From positions 186,001 to 250,000 of the forward strand of contig NZ_JAAGPI010000005.1 in assembly GCF_017104715.1 (NCBI RefSeq): a stretch of DNA of 64,000 bases. Direction: 5' to 3'. Within the stretch, counting starts at the first letter, position 1; each line of letters begins with the position of its first letter. This document shows positions 27,726 through 37,239 of the stretch, piece by piece. Source of the stretch: Burkholderia sp. Ac-20365. GTDB lineage: Bacteria; Pseudomonadota; Gammaproteobacteria; Burkholderiales; Burkholderiaceae. A program made the position numbers and the translations under genes. The notes beneath the pieces are model-generated. The model worked only from the letters and a program-made list of their open reading frames with translations. It was not told where the DNA came from and searched no databases.

Positions 27726-28508
27726 TTATTTGCCCTCAATGAGTGCAGTCCGTCTGGTGTCGGCCGTGTCTTTCAGGTACGGCGGCTGACCACGCCCGAC
27801 GTCTTCCGTCGGCCCTGACAGCGCAATATCTTCGATAGCATTCAAAAGCCTCTTGGCTTTACGTTGTGCATTCGGCGGGACGGCCACGAGTTCGCGAACC
27901 ATAGTCTCAGTGAGCATTTCCAGATCGCTGTCGACGACGAATTCCGTCGCAATGCCCCACTCGTAGGCTTGCGCGCCGCGAATATGCCTCGCGCGCATGA
28001 CGATATCTTTCGTGCGCCCCACACCTACCAGTTTCTGAAGCCGCGCCGAGGCGTCGGCGCCGGGAAGCTGACCTGCGTTTTGCGCCGACAGCGCGTACAT
28101 CGTCGTTTCCGTGGCGATGCGAAAGTCGCATGCCAGCGAAAGCTCGAAGCCCGCGCCGAAGCAATATCCGCGATTCGCCGCAATCACGGGCTTGCTGCAA
28201 CGAGAAGGCGCTTCCATATTCCAGGCGAATCGGGAAATGTACTCGGGCGAAGCACTGGCCGTCTCGTCGATAACGTTTCCGCTGCAAAAATGTTCGCCCT
28301 GTGCGCGCACGACGATGACCCGCACTCGCGGGTCGTCGTCCAGCACTTCGAACGCCGCGCGCAACTGTTCCCATTGCATGCTCGACACGAGATTGAATGG
28401 AGGGCGGTCGAGGATGATGTCTGCGCGCAACTCGTTCTGATTGATGTCGATGCGAAAACCGTCTAGCGCCGGCGAGATTCTCGGCATCTGATGAGAAGGC
28501 CTGGTCAT
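27726..28508 (-). CDS. Enoyl-CoA hydratase/isomerase-family protein
   Basis: 260 residues of the crotonase fold: ILDRPPFNLVSSMQW, oxyanion-hole HFCSGNVIDET, NRGYCFGAGFELSLACDF holding the first catalytic Glu, and LPGADASARLQKLVG. The second catalytic Glu, expected in FGQPE-type motifs, is not seen (YALSAQNAGQLPG), so true hydratase activity is doubtful; isomerase, dehalogenase or hydrolase chemistry is equally possible. A C-terminal GQPPYLKDTADTR is unusual. It lies upstream of the giant kinase gene on the same strand, separated by about 275 bases. Confidence 0.82.
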   Translation of the reverse strand: MTRPSHQMPRISPALDGFRIDINQNELRADIILDRPPFNLVSSMQWEQLRAAFEVLDDDPRVRVIVVRAQGEHFCSGNVIDETASASPEYISRFAWNMEAPSRCSKPVIAANRGYCFGAGFELSLACDFRIATETTMYALSAQNAGQLPGADASARLQKLVGVGRTKDIVMRARHIRGAQAYEWGIATEFVVDSDLEMLTETMVRELVAVPPNAQRKAKRLLNAIEDIALSGPTEDVGRGQPPYLKDTADTRRTALIEGK

Positions 28509-28710
28509 GAATAGTCCTTTTGTACGTCTGTCGAAAGATCAACGAAACGTATGATGAAAGGCGCGATCCTGTGACTTGCACCGCGATGTGTCTTTCGAAC
28601 GGCCGGTCGTTGCGTGACGGGAGGGCGCAGGTCGGTTAATCCGTGTATATGTCCGCCAGAGATGCGCCATGCTCCGTGGCTATACTTTGGCATGGGCGTT
28701 GGCTAGCCGC

Positions 28711-28740
28711 CGCTTAAGCGTGGTTAAACGTGGTAAAGGT
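28711..28740 (+). repeat. Three helically phased 10-bp repeats, array 2
   Basis: Units CGCTTAAGCG, TGGTTAAACG and TGGTAAAGGT are contiguous with a 10-base period. TTAAnCGTGGT is shared with array 1 at 8981-9010. Confidence 0.55.
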
Positions 28741-28874
28741 CATTCAGGTGGGAATGCTCGTGCGGCACTGAGGCACCACTGAAGCGCGACTGTTCGCGTC
28801 GCCGGTACGAGCGATGCAGCGGAAGCCGCAAGGCAAAGCCCGTACGGCAAGATTTCGTAATGAGGGTATCGCAT

Positions 28875-28905
28875 CGCACGCCCCGAAAAGGGGCATGCGG
28901 TTTTT
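28875..28905 (+). terminator. Orphan plus-strand intrinsic terminator
   Basis: Stem CGCACGCCCC / GGGGCATGCG (one mismatch) with a GAAAA loop, followed on the plus strand by GTTTTTG. On the minus strand no T-run follows, so it does not suit the cytochrome gene. It would end a plus-strand transcript from the preceding gene-free stretch. Confidence 0.6.
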
Positions 28906-28913
28906 GTCATCGT

Positions 28914-30191
28914 TCAGGGCGCGTGCGTTGCTTTCCTTAATTTGGCAACCTCGCTCGCGCTGACTGCCGGCGCACCGTTGTTCCAGGCCGCGCGGATAAA
29001 CGTCAGAACGTCCGCGATCTGCTGATCATTCAGAACGGGCGCATATTTCGGCATCGGATAAGGCGCCGGAATACCGCCGATCACAATATCTTCCGTGCCG
29101 TTCAAGGTCACGTTGATCAGCGAAAGCGATTGGGTCTCCAGCACGTTCGGATTGCCCGCTAGCGGCGCGAGCAGTGGCGCGAAGCCCCGCCCATCCACGC
29201 CATGACAATGCATGCAGAACGCCGTATAAACGCGCCCGCCTGCATCGTTCGCCGGACGATTCAACGAAACCTTCGTCGCCTTTGCATCATAGGCATACGC
29301 GGTGGCGCCCGAATCGTTCACCGCGGGCAGCGACTTCAGATAGCGCGCGATTGCGGCAAGGTCGCTGTCCGACATGGCCTGCATGCTGTTATTGATGACG
29401 CTCGTCATCGAACCGAACGCCGACGCATGCTGGTTTGCACCCGTCTTCAGAAACTGCGCGATATCGGCTTCAGACCATCGCCCCAGACCGGCGTTATGCG
29501 CACCCGTCAGATTCGACGCAAACCAGTTGTCGACGGGAGCGCCTGACAGATACAGGCCGCCGCTTTCATCGAGCGCTTTCTCCTGAAACCCGATGCCGCG
29601 CGGCGTATGACATGAGCCGCAATGCCCGAGACCCTGTATCAGGTACGCGCCGCGATTCCACGCCACGTCCTTGCCAGGCTTGTCCTGATACACGCCCTTG
29701 TCGAGGAACACCATGTTCCAGAACTTGAGCGGCCAGCGCATATTGAGCGGCCATTTGATATCCGGCTCGCGGTTCGGCTGCCTGATGGGCCCGACGCCGT
29801 GCATGAAATACACGTACAGCGCGTGCACGTCGTCGTTGCTGACTTTCGCGTACGACGGATACGGCATCGCCGGATAAAGATTGTGGCCGTCCTTCGCGAC
29901 GCCCTCGCGCAACGCGCCCCCGAATTCTTCCTCGCTATAGCGTCCAATCCCCGTGTCCGGATCGGGCGTGATGTTGGTCGAGTAAATTGCGCCCATCGGC
30001 GTCAACATTTGCAGGCCGCCTGCAAAGGGCTTGCCATGTGGCGCCGAATGACACGCGATGCAATCGCCCGCCTTCGCGAGATATTCGCCGCGTTTGACGA
30101 GCGCGTCATCGGCGCCGGCCGCGTGCGCGGAGAGAGCAATGATCGATTGGACGGCAGCGACACAGGCGGCTGCCTTCAACGTGGTTTTCAT
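28914..30191 (-). CDS. Triple-haem cytochrome c subunit of membrane dehydrogenase
   Basis: 425 residues with a signal peptide (MKTTLKAAACVAAVQSIIALSAHAAG) and three c-type haem motifs, CIACH, CGSCH and CMHCH, spaced as in the cytochrome subunits of alcohol and aldehyde dehydrogenases. Axial Met residues are plausible in AMPYPSYA, AFGSMTSVI and PYPMPKYAP. Periplasmic electron acceptor that delivers electrons from the molybdenum enzyme encoded just upstream to quinone or a terminal oxidase. It follows the molybdopterin subunit by 13 bases on the same strand. Confidence 0.92.
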   Translation of the reverse strand: MKTTLKAAACVAAVQSIIALSAHAAGADDALVKRGEYLAKAGDCIACHSAPHGKPFAGGLQMLTPMGAIYSTNITPDPDTGIGRYSEEEFGGALREGVAKDGHNLYPAMPYPSYAKVSNDDVHALYVYFMHGVGPIRQPNREPDIKWPLNMRWPLKFWNMVFLDKGVYQDKPGKDVAWNRGAYLIQGLGHCGSCHTPRGIGFQEKALDESGGLYLSGAPVDNWFASNLTGAHNAGLGRWSEADIAQFLKTGANQHASAFGSMTSVINNSMQAMSDSDLAAIARYLKSLPAVNDSGATAYAYDAKATKVSLNRPANDAGGRVYTAFCMHCHGVDGRGFAPLLAPLAGNPNVLETQSLSLINVTLNGTEDIVIGGIPAPYPMPKYAPVLNDQQIADVLTFIRAAWNNGAPAVSASEVAKLRKATHAP

Positions 30192-30204
30192 CGTCGGCCT
30201 CCGC

Positions 30205-32442
30205 TTATACGTTCACGAGCTGGTTGCCCACGGGCAATTGACGCAAGCGCTTGCCCGTCGCCGCGTAAATCGCGTTCGCGATGGCGGGCATCGCCGCCGC
30301 CGTTCCCGGTTCGCCGATACCGCCCGGCGCCTCGCTACTCTTGACGATATGCACGTCGATCACCGGCGATTCATGGATGCGCAGAATGCGATAGTCGGTG
30401 AAATTGTTCTGCTGCACGCGGCCGCGATCGATCGTGATCTCGCTGTAAAGCGCCGCCGTGATCGCGAAGATAATGCCGCCCTGGATCTGCGCTTCGACGG
30501 TGTTCGGATTCACCACCATGCCGCAGTCGACTGCGCACACCACGCGATTCACCTTCACTTCGCCCTGATCGACGCTCACGTCCGCGACCATTGAAAAGAA
30601 GCTGCCGAATGCATGCATCACAGACACGCCACGCCCCTGCCCCTTGGGCAGCGTTCCGCCCCAACCGGCCGCCTGCGTGGCGACATTCAGCACGTTCAAG
30701 GCACGCGGCGTTTTGCCCAGCAGATCGCGCCGGTACTTGACGGGATCGATCTTCGCCTGCGCCGCGAGTTCGTCGATAAAGCTCTCGACCACGAACGTGC
30801 CGCGCGTCGGTCCCACGCCACGCCAGAATGCCGTCGGAATCGCGCGGGGTTCCTGGCGCACGTAGTCGATCAGCTGATTCGGTAGGTCGTAGGGCAGATC
30901 AGCGGCGACTTCGACGGCGTCAGGATCGACGCCGTTCTTCATCGCGCCAGGCGCGAAACGCGCGAATATCGACGATCCGACGATGCGATGCTGCCACGCC
31001 ACCGGCTTGCCATTCGCGTCGAGCCCCGCCGAGATCTTGTCGTAGTAGTACGGGCGATACATGTCGTGCTGGATGTCTTCCTCGCGCGTCCACATCACTT
31101 TCACAGGCACGTTCAACTGCTTCGCCACTTTCACGGCCTGCGTGACCATATCGAACTCGAGCCTGCGCCCGAAGCCGCCGCCCAGCAGAAAGTTGTGCAC
31201 GACGATCTTGTCCGGCGACAGTCCCGTCACCTTCGCGCCCGCATCGCGCGCGCGTGTCGGCACCTGCGTACCGACCCAGATATCGCAGCTATCCGGCTTC
31301 ACGTGCACGGTGCAGTTGACCGGCTCCATCGTTGCGTGCGCAAGGAACGGCTGCTGATAGACCGCATCGACACGTGTACTCGCTTTTGTGAAGGCATCGC
31401 TCACGTCGCCGTCCTTGCGCGCGACGGCGCCCGTGCCCTGCGACGCTTTCTCCAGATCGTCGACGATCGTTTTCGTCGACACCGTCGCGCCCGCGCCTTC
31501 GTTCCATGTGATCTTCAACGCAGCCGCGCCGCGTTTCGCGGCCCACGTGTGATCGCCGATCACCGCAACGCCGTTGTCGATCTTCACGATCTGGCGCACG
31601 CCGGGGATTTTTTTCGCCGCCGTATCGTCGACGCTCGTGAGCGTGCCGCCGAACACCGGGCAGTTGACGATCGCCGCATGGACCATGTCGGGCAAACGTA
31701 CATCGAGGCCGAAGATCGCGCTACCGTCCACCTTCTCCGGCGAATCGAGACGCTTTGCCTGCGTACCGATCAGCTTGAAGTCTTTCGGGCTTTTCAGCGG
31801 TACGTCTTGCGGCACCGACAACTTCGCCGCTGCATCGACCAGTTCGCCGTACGCGACGCTGCGCTTCGTGTCCGCGTGGATCACCTGGCCGTTCTCCGCA
31901 TGGCACGACGCCGGATCCACCTGCCATTGCTGGGCGGCTGCATTGATGAGCAGCACGCGCGTGGTCGCGCCCGCGCGCCGCATCGGCTCCCACGCGTAAC
32001 GGATCGATGTCGAGCCGCCCGTCAGCTGGCCACCCAGCAGCGGGTCCATGAAGCGCTTTTCGTCGGGTGGCGCGTGATCGATCGTGATGTTGTCGAGCGG
32101 CACTTCGAGTTCTTCCGCGATCAGCATCGGGATCGACGTGTACACGCCTTGCCCCATTTCGACCTTGGGGACGATGAGCGTGACCTTGCCCGCCCTGTCG
32201 ATCTGCACGAACGCATTCGGTGCGAACACGCCGTCTTGTGGCGTCTCGACGCCGTCGCCGCCGATGACCGTCTTGCGCGCGTCTCCTTGCCCGCGCGCGG
32301 GCATCGTGAAAGCCAGCAACAGTCCGCCGCCTGACATCGCCGCGACGCTTGCGCTGAACTTCAGAAAAGCGCGGCGCGTGACGAGTGCCGAGGTGCAATC
32401 GGGCGCTTTGCCATTCTGTGCTTCGAGCAGTCCTTGTGACAT
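30205..32442 (-). CDS. Xanthine-dehydrogenase-family molybdopterin-binding subunit
   Basis: 745 residues. Twin-arginine signal TRRAFLKFSASVAAMSGGG near the start predicts folded export, so the holoenzyme is periplasmic. The xanthine oxidase fold follows: GVYTSIPMLIAEELEVPLD, GGSTSIR, FLLGGGFGRRLEFD, and near the end GGIGEPGTAAAMPAIANAI holding the catalytic Glu. Sequence and partner genes fit the isoquinoline 1-oxidoreductase/membrane-aldehyde-dehydrogenase group (IorB or AldH type). Substrate is probably an aldehyde or N-heterocycle. It starts two bases before the stop of the 2Fe-2S gene, a sign of tight coupling. Confidence 0.92.
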   Translation of the reverse strand: MSQGLLEAQNGKAPDCTSALVTRRAFLKFSASVAAMSGGGLLLAFTMPARGQGDARKTVIGGDGVETPQDGVFAPNAFVQIDRAGKVTLIVPKVEMGQGVYTSIPMLIAEELEVPLDNITIDHAPPDEKRFMDPLLGGQLTGGSTSIRYAWEPMRRAGATTRVLLINAAAQQWQVDPASCHAENGQVIHADTKRSVAYGELVDAAAKLSVPQDVPLKSPKDFKLIGTQAKRLDSPEKVDGSAIFGLDVRLPDMVHAAIVNCPVFGGTLTSVDDTAAKKIPGVRQIVKIDNGVAVIGDHTWAAKRGAAALKITWNEGAGATVSTKTIVDDLEKASQGTGAVARKDGDVSDAFTKASTRVDAVYQQPFLAHATMEPVNCTVHVKPDSCDIWVGTQVPTRARDAGAKVTGLSPDKIVVHNFLLGGGFGRRLEFDMVTQAVKVAKQLNVPVKVMWTREEDIQHDMYRPYYYDKISAGLDANGKPVAWQHRIVGSSIFARFAPGAMKNGVDPDAVEVAADLPYDLPNQLIDYVRQEPRAIPTAFWRGVGPTRGTFVVESFIDELAAQAKIDPVKYRRDLLGKTPRALNVLNVATQAAGWGGTLPKGQGRGVSVMHAFGSFFSMVADVSVDQGEVKVNRVVCAVDCGMVVNPNTVEAQIQGGIIFAITAALYSEITIDRGRVQQNNFTDYRILRIHESPVIDVHIVKSSEAPGGIGEPGTAAAMPAIANAIYAATGKRLRQLPVGNQLVNV

Positions 32443-32443
32443 G

Positions 32444-32899
32444 TCACGCCTCCTTCGCGGCCTGCTTCACGGCCGCGCGGATGCGCTGATAGGTGCCACA
32501 GCGGCAGATATTGCCCGCCATGCCAGCGTCGATGTCGGCGTCGTCCGGATTGGGAATCTGGGTGAGCAGCGACGCTGCCTGCATCACCTGTCCGGACTGA
32601 CAGTAGCCGCACTGGACCACATCGAGTTCGCGCCATGCAACCTGCACCCTTTTGCCGACGGGTGTATCGCCGATGGCTTCGATCGTCGTGATCTTTCTGT
32701 CGCCGACCGCCGCGACGGGCAACACGCACGAACGCACCGCGACGCCGTCGAGATGCACCGTGCACGCGCCGCACTGCGCGATGCCGCAACCGAATTTGGT
32801 TCCCGTGAGGCCGATGATGTCGCGTAGCACCCAGAGAACGGGCATGTCGGGCGGCGCATCGACATCATGCGACTGCCCGTTGACATTGAGTTTGGTCAT
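32444..32899 (-). CDS. 2Fe-2S subunit of molybdenum hydroxylase
   Basis: 151 residues with two [2Fe-2S] clusters: plant-type [16 protein letters not shown]...SC and helical CGYCQSGQ...CRCGTYQRI. Typical of the small subunit of IorA/AldF type dehydrogenases, which carries electrons from molybdopterin to the cytochrome. ATG 32899 (MTKLNVNG) is preceded by GGAG at good spacing; a longer frame begins at 32962. It has no signal peptide and is presumably co-exported with its twin-arginine partner. Confidence 0.92.
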   Translation of the reverse strand: MTKLNVNGQSHDVDAPPDMPVLWVLRDIIGLTGTKFGCGIAQCGACTVHLDGVAVRSCVLPVAAVGDRKITTIEAIGDTPVGKRVQVAWRELDVVQCGYCQSGQVMQAASLLTQIPNPDDADIDAGMAGNICRCGTYQRIRAAVKQAAKEA

Positions 32900-32947
32900 C
32901 TGCTTGCTCCGATGCATGTCAGCTGATTTTTCCACCGCCCCGTTGCA

Positions 32948-32976
32948 ACGCGCCCGCCCCATTGGTCCGGGCGCGT
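32948..32976. promoter_or_regulatory. GC-rich hairpin between aldehyde dehydrogenase and 2Fe-2S gene
   Basis: ACGCGCCCG (32948-32956) and CGGGCGCGT (32968-32976) form a perfect 9-bp stem around an 11-base loop. It lacks a T-run on either strand. It may act as a partial terminator, processing site or mRNA stabiliser inside the operon. Confidence 0.4.
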
Positions 32977-32984
32977 GTCGCTCG

Positions 32985-34418
32985 TCACAGCTGGCGCATC
33001 ACCATCAGGCGCAACTCCGTCATGTCCTCGATGGCGTAGCGCACGCCTTCCCGTCCAATACCCGAGTCCTTGACGCCGCCATAAGGCATGTTGTCGACGC
33101 GGAACGACGACACGTCGTTGATCACCACGCCGCCCACGTCCAGTTCGTCCCAGGCGAGATGCGCATGCGCGAGCGAGTCTGTGAAGATGCCGGCCTGCAA
33201 GCCGAAATCGCTGTCGTTGACCGTCTTGATAGCGCGCTCGAAGTCATCGAATTTTTCGAGGATCGCAATTGGCCCGAACGCTTCCTTGCGGTACAGATCG
33301 GTGTCGTGCCCGACGTTTTCCAGCAGCGTCGCCTCGAACATCGCGCCGTCGACCTTGCCGCCCGCGATGATCTTCGCGCCCGCCCCAACCGCGCTTTCCA
33401 TCCAGCCCGCGAGCCGCCGCGATTCCGACAGCGAGATCATCGGCCCAACGAAGGTGTCTTCGTTCTTCGGGTCGCCCATCTTCAGCGACTTCGTCTTCGC
33501 GATCAGTTTCTCGCGCAGCACGTCGTAGACCGATGCGTGCACGAGTATCCGCTGCACGCCAATACAACTTTGCCCCGACTGATAGAACGCGCCAAACGCG
33601 AGCCGGTCGACCACATAGTCGAGCTTGTCGCCCTGATCGCCATCGACGATGACAGCCGCGTTGCCGCCCAGTTCGAGCACCACTTTCTTCTTGCCCGCTC
33701 GCGCCTTCAGATCCCACCCGACAACGGGCGAGCCCGTGAATGACATGAGCTTGAAGCGGTCGTCGGTAGTGAAGAGATCCGCGCCATCACGATGCGCAGG
33801 AAGTATCGAGAACCCGCCCTTCGGGAGATCGGTTTCCGCCAGCACGTCGCCGATAATCAACGCGCCGATCGGCGTGCGGCTTGCGGGCTTGAGCACGAAC
33901 GGCACGCCCGCTGCGAGCGCCGGTGCGACCTTGTGCGCCGCGAGGTTCAGCGGGAAATTGAACGGCGAGATGAACGAGCACGGACCGATCGGCACGCGCT
34001 TCACGTAAGCGTGATAACCCTTCGCGCGCTGCGAGATCTCGAGATTCAGGATCTCACCGCCAATGCGCACCGACTCTTCCGCCGCGACCTTGAATGTGTC
34101 TATCAGCCGCGAGACTTCGCCGCGAGCGTCCTTGATCGGCTTGCCCGCTTCGATGCACAGCGCCATCGCCAGTTCGTCGAAACGCTCGCGAAAGCGCGCA
34201 ACGCAATGTTCGAGTACGGCCTGACGTTTGAAGGGCGGGAAGGCACGCATCTCAGGCATCGCGTCGACCGCGAACCCGATCGCCTTGTCGATCGCCTTCG
34301 CGTCTGCCAGTGCAACACGGGTGGCCACTTCGCCGCTGAACTTGTCGGTGACTTCGAGATCGGTGTTTGCCGCGACGGCTTCGTTCGCGAGGTAGTACGG
34401 GTAGCTCTTCTGCAACAT
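32985..34418 (-). CDS. NAD(P)-dependent aldehyde dehydrogenase
   Basis: 477 residues: [20 protein letters not shown], cofactor-binding [20 protein letters not shown], Glu in [12 protein letters not shown] and the catalytic Cys in [10 protein letters not shown], plus [10 protein letters not shown] and [14 protein letters not shown]. It resembles the lactaldehyde/succinate-semialdehyde/non-phosphorylating GAPDH group. ATG 34418 follows GGAGAG. It is probably the first gene of the unit with the molybdenum hydroxylase and cytochrome c, giving a cytosolic and a periplasmic route for aldehyde oxidation. Substrate not known. Confidence 0.9.
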   Translation of the reverse strand: MLQKSYPYYLANEAVAANTDLEVTDKFSGEVATRVALADAKAIDKAIGFAVDAMPEMRAFPPFKRQAVLEHCVARFRERFDELAMALCIEAGKPIKDARGEVSRLIDTFKVAAEESVRIGGEILNLEISQRAKGYHAYVKRVPIGPCSFISPFNFPLNLAAHKVAPALAAGVPFVLKPASRTPIGALIIGDVLAETDLPKGGFSILPAHRDGADLFTTDDRFKLMSFTGSPVVGWDLKARAGKKKVVLELGGNAAVIVDGDQGDKLDYVVDRLAFGAFYQSGQSCIGVQRILVHASVYDVLREKLIAKTKSLKMGDPKNEDTFVGPMISLSESRRLAGWMESAVGAGAKIIAGGKVDGAMFEATLLENVGHDTDLYRKEAFGPIAILEKFDDFERAIKTVNDSDFGLQAGIFTDSLAHAHLAWDELDVGGVVINDVSSFRVDNMPYGGVKDSGIGREGVRYAIEDMTELRLMVMRQL

Positions 34419-34549
34419 GACGCACTCTCCTTCTGTCGACATGATCACGCATCGAGATTAATCAGCGCGTGTATACGTGTCTTTCCAGAAAAGCGTGCGG
34501 ATATTCAGTATCCACGGATCGACTCAACAAGCATGTCGCTGCGACGTCT

Positions 34550-35503
34550 TTATCTTCCGGCGCCGAGCGTGATGGTGCAGGTCATGCCCATCGCGAGATG
34601 AATGCCCTTTGGCACGCCGTCCAGATGAATGCGCACCGGTACGCGTTGCGCGAGGCGCACCCAGGTGAAAATCGGATCGACGTTGGCGAGCAACTCGCCT
34701 GTACCCGTCGGATTGTCGCGATCCACGATCCCGCTCGCGATGCTGTCCACGTGTCCGCCAATATCGACGTTGCCGCCGAGCAGGCGCACGACGGCGCGGT
34801 CGCCAACGTGCACACCCTGGATCTTCGTCTCTTCGAAATAGCCGTAGACCCAGAACGAGTTCGAATCGATCATCGCCATGCGCGCTACGCCTGCGCTCGA
34901 ATAGTCGCCCGGGTACAGGTTGAGATTGACGATATAGCCATCGGTCGGCGCGCGGACTTCGCTTCGCACCAGATCGAGGTGCGCCGTTTCCTTGCGGGCC
35001 AGCGCAGCCTTGAGTGCCGCCTGCGCTGCGGTATAAGCGGCCCGCGCAGCCTCCAGCGACGATTGCGACTGGCGCGACTGCAGCGCGTAGTCCGACCTGA
35101 TTTCTTCCGATACGACGTCGCCCGAGAGCTTTTCCCGGCGCGATGCCTGGTCTTTGCGCATTTTCGATTCATACAGGCTCGCGTTCATCTGCGACTCGGC
35201 CTGCTGCAACTGGGCCTGCGCTCGCGCTACGTCGGCATCGGCCTGATCGACGGCATACCTGAACCGGTCGGGATCGAGCACGTAGAGCACGTCGCCCTTG
35301 CGCACCCACTGGTTATCCTTGACGCGAACTTCCTTGACGAGTCCTGAAACATCGGTGGAAAGATTGATGACGTTGGCGCGCACGCGACCATCGCGTGTCC
35401 ACGGCGAGTACATATAGCGCACCCATATCGCGTGCATGAGCCACAGGGCGATCATCACGGTGACCAGCGTCATGGCGATTCGAATGAGATACTGCTTGTT
35501 CAT
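34550..35503 (-). CDS. HlyD-family membrane-fusion protein (AaeA/EmrA-like)
   Basis: 317 residues: one N-terminal membrane helix (LIRIAMTLVTVMIALWLMHAIW), lipoyl half-motifs VNVINLSTDVSGLV and SEVRAPTDGYIVNL, a coiled-coil hairpin (~70-160) rich in Ala/Gln and a beta-barrel (GYFEETKIQGVHVGDRA). It links the FUSC pump to the outer-membrane factor. ATG 35503 follows GGAAG; the frame extends to 35644 but that part overlaps the upstream gene. Last gene of the efflux operon. Confidence 0.9.
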   Translation of the reverse strand: MNKQYLIRIAMTLVTVMIALWLMHAIWVRYMYSPWTRDGRVRANVINLSTDVSGLVKEVRVKDNQWVRKGDVLYVLDPDRFRYAVDQADADVARAQAQLQQAESQMNASLYESKMRKDQASRREKLSGDVVSEEIRSDYALQSRQSQSSLEAARAAYTAAQAALKAALARKETAHLDLVRSEVRAPTDGYIVNLNLYPGDYSSAGVARMAMIDSNSFWVYGYFEETKIQGVHVGDRAVVRLLGGNVDIGGHVDSIASGIVDRDNPTGTGELLANVDPIFTWVRLAQRVPVRIHLDGVPKGIHLAMGMTCTITLGAGR

Positions 35504-35549
35504 CTTCCGCCCCGTTGGCTGTAGACATCTTCCCTTGCGCGACTCGCCG

Positions 35550-35753
35550 TCATGTTCTCTGGACGAGTAGCGCGACACCGCAGAACAGCACGGCAAACAG
35601 CGCGACTCTGAAGAGACCGGGGTGCCATGCAAGCCGATAAACACCCAACCTCGCGAGCAGCAGGTCCAATGCGATGAATACGATCACGCATGCGACGAGC
35701 GCGAGCAACAGGACGGGCGCAAAGAATCCGAACAATTCAATTTCGACGGGCAT
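35550..35753 (-). CDS. DUF1656 small membrane protein (AaeX-like)
   Basis: 67 residues with two membrane helices (FFAPVLLLALVACVIVFIAL and FRVALFAVLFCGVALLVQ) and the opening MPVEIELFGFFAP, typical of DUF1656/AaeX proteins found in aromatic-acid efflux operons. Its ATG at 35753 overlaps the end of the outer-membrane factor gene by 17 bases, and the HlyD gene follows 46 bases later. Function in the pump is not established. Confidence 0.85.
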   Translation of the reverse strand: MPVEIELFGFFAPVLLLALVACVIVFIALDLLLARLGVYRLAWHPGLFRVALFAVLFCGVALLVQRT

Positions 35754-37239
35754 CGTCTTGACCTCGGTCGATATTCGCTGGCGTGGCGCCGACATCCGCA
35801 CCGCCGCCCAGCGCCTTCATCAGCAGCACCCATGCATCGACCCGCTGGGCACGGATCAGCGCGAGATCCCGCTGTTGTTGAAGCATGACTTTCTGGGCAA
35901 CAAGTACATCCAGATACTCCGTGATGCCTCCGCGATAGCCACGGTTCGCAAGATCGTACGAACGCATCGACGACTTCAGCGCGACATCGGCAGAGCTCTC
36001 CTGCTCCTTGAGCGACCTCAGCAAGGTCACCTGTTGCGCGACGTTCTGCATCGCGGACAGCACCGTGTCGTTGTACTTCAGTACGGCATCGTCGTATTCG
36101 GCTGTGGCAACACCGAAGCGGCCGCGACGGCGCCCCGCGTCGAAGATCGGCAGCGAGCCCGCCAATCCGACGCTATGTCCCACCGCGTCGCTGTTGATGA
36201 AATTGAAGAAGCCGCCGAACGGCGCCACGGAAGCCAGCGATGCGCTCGCGACGAGATTGATGTTGGGATAGAAGTCCGCGTGCGCGGCCTCCACTTTCTT
36301 CGCGGCTTCCGCAGCGCGCCAGCGCTGCGCGACAACGTCAGCGCGGTGCCCGATGATTTCCGCCGGCAGTGAAGTGGGCAGCGCGATGCCAACATCGGAC
36401 GGCAAGGCCGGACGCGTCAACGCATCGCCAAAGCCCGGCCCCTCGCCCACGAGATACGCAATCTGAAGCCTCGCGATAGCGATATCGTTTTTGGCGCGAA
36501 GAATGTCGGTAATGCCAGCCTGATACTGAGTCCTTGCCTGGCTTTCGTCGATTTCACCAACGATGCCAGCCTGACGGCGCTTCGTGGCGATGTCGAGGTT
36601 GCGTCGCTCTTCATCGTTGATCGACTGGTAGATATCGAGCAGCGTGTGTTGAAGCGCGAGTTGGGTGTACGTGCGGGCCACCGCCACCTGTAGCTCGACT
36701 TTCGCGAATTGCGCGTCCGCCGCCGATGCCTGCACCGCGTCGAGCGCGCCTTTCTCGATAGCGCGATTTTTTCCCCACAGATCCAGATCATAGGAAAGCG
36801 TCACCGCCGCCGAGTTGTCCCAGACCGTCGTTCCGCCAGGCGGCGACGGCGTGGCGTAGCGCGGAAAACGGGTACGCGCCAGCGCGGCGTCGCCTTCGAC
36901 ATCCGGTAGTTCGTCGGCATGCAACGCACGCGCCTGCCATATCGCCGCCGTCACGCGCGACCTGACGATCGCCAGTGTCGGGCTTCCTGCGGCGGCCCGC
37001 GTCATCAGTTTGTCGAGTTGTGGATCGTGCCATGCGCGCCACCATTCGCTCGTGGGCCAGTTTGCGTCGCTTTGCGTCTCGCGCAGCGCGTTTCCTGCGT
37101 CGATCGATGCAGGGTCGATGAAGGACGCTTCAGGCTTGATGCCGGCGCCGCTAATGCAACTGAGAAGAACCGGCAGCGTCAGTCCCAGGACGAGTGAGAG
37201 CCTGAGTACCTCGGGCATGTTTTGAAGGCGCGCTTTCAT
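35737..37239 (-). CDS. NodT-family outer-membrane efflux factor
   Basis: 500 residues of the TolC-like family: lipoprotein-type signal (LGLTLPVLLSCISGAG; Cys 28 probable lipidation site), then two repeats of coiled-coil/strand elements (WWRAWHDPQLDKLMTRA...AIWQARALHADELPDVEG; VALSYDLDLWGKNR; LPAEIIGHRADVVAQRWRAA; FDAGRRRGRFGVA). It forms the outer-membrane channel of the pump. ATG 37239 overlaps the stop of the FUSC gene (ATGA); the longer frame upstream lies inside that gene and is not real. Confidence 0.92.
   Translation of the reverse strand: MKARLQNMPEVLRLSLVLGLTLPVLLSCISGAGIKPEASFIDPASIDAGNALRETQSDANWPTSEWWRAWHDPQLDKLMTRAAAGSPTLAIVRSRVTAAIWQARALHADELPDVEGDAALARTRFPRYATPSPPGGTTVWDNSAAVTLSYDLDLWGKNRAIEKGALDAVQASAADAQFAKVELQVAVARTYTQLALQHTLLDIYQSINDEERRNLDIATKRRQAGIVGEIDESQARTQYQAGITDILRAKNDIAIARLQIAYLVGEGPGFGDALTRPALPSDVGIALPTSLPAEIIGHRADVVAQRWRAAEAAKKVEAAHADFYPNINLVASASLASVAPFGGFFNFINSDAVGHSVGLAGSLPIFDAGRRRGRFGVATAEYDDAVLKYNDTVLSAMQNVAQQVTLLRSLKEQESSADVALKSSMRSYDLANRGYRGGITEYLDVLVAQKVMLQQQRDLALIRAQRVDAWVLLMKALGGGADVGATPANIDRGQDDARRN

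Larger units (their letters stand above)
28509..28913. other. 405-base intergenic region with phased repeats and an orphan terminator
   Basis: No gene is supported. It carries the phased 10-bp array at 28711-28740 and a plus-strand intrinsic terminator at 28875-28905. Both flanking genes are on the minus strand, so the terminator has no obvious client. Confidence 0.5.

Noticed and set aside
30988..32334. 448-residue plus-strand open frame
   Set aside because: Antisense to the molybdopterin subunit; His/Arg-rich translation typical of shadows.
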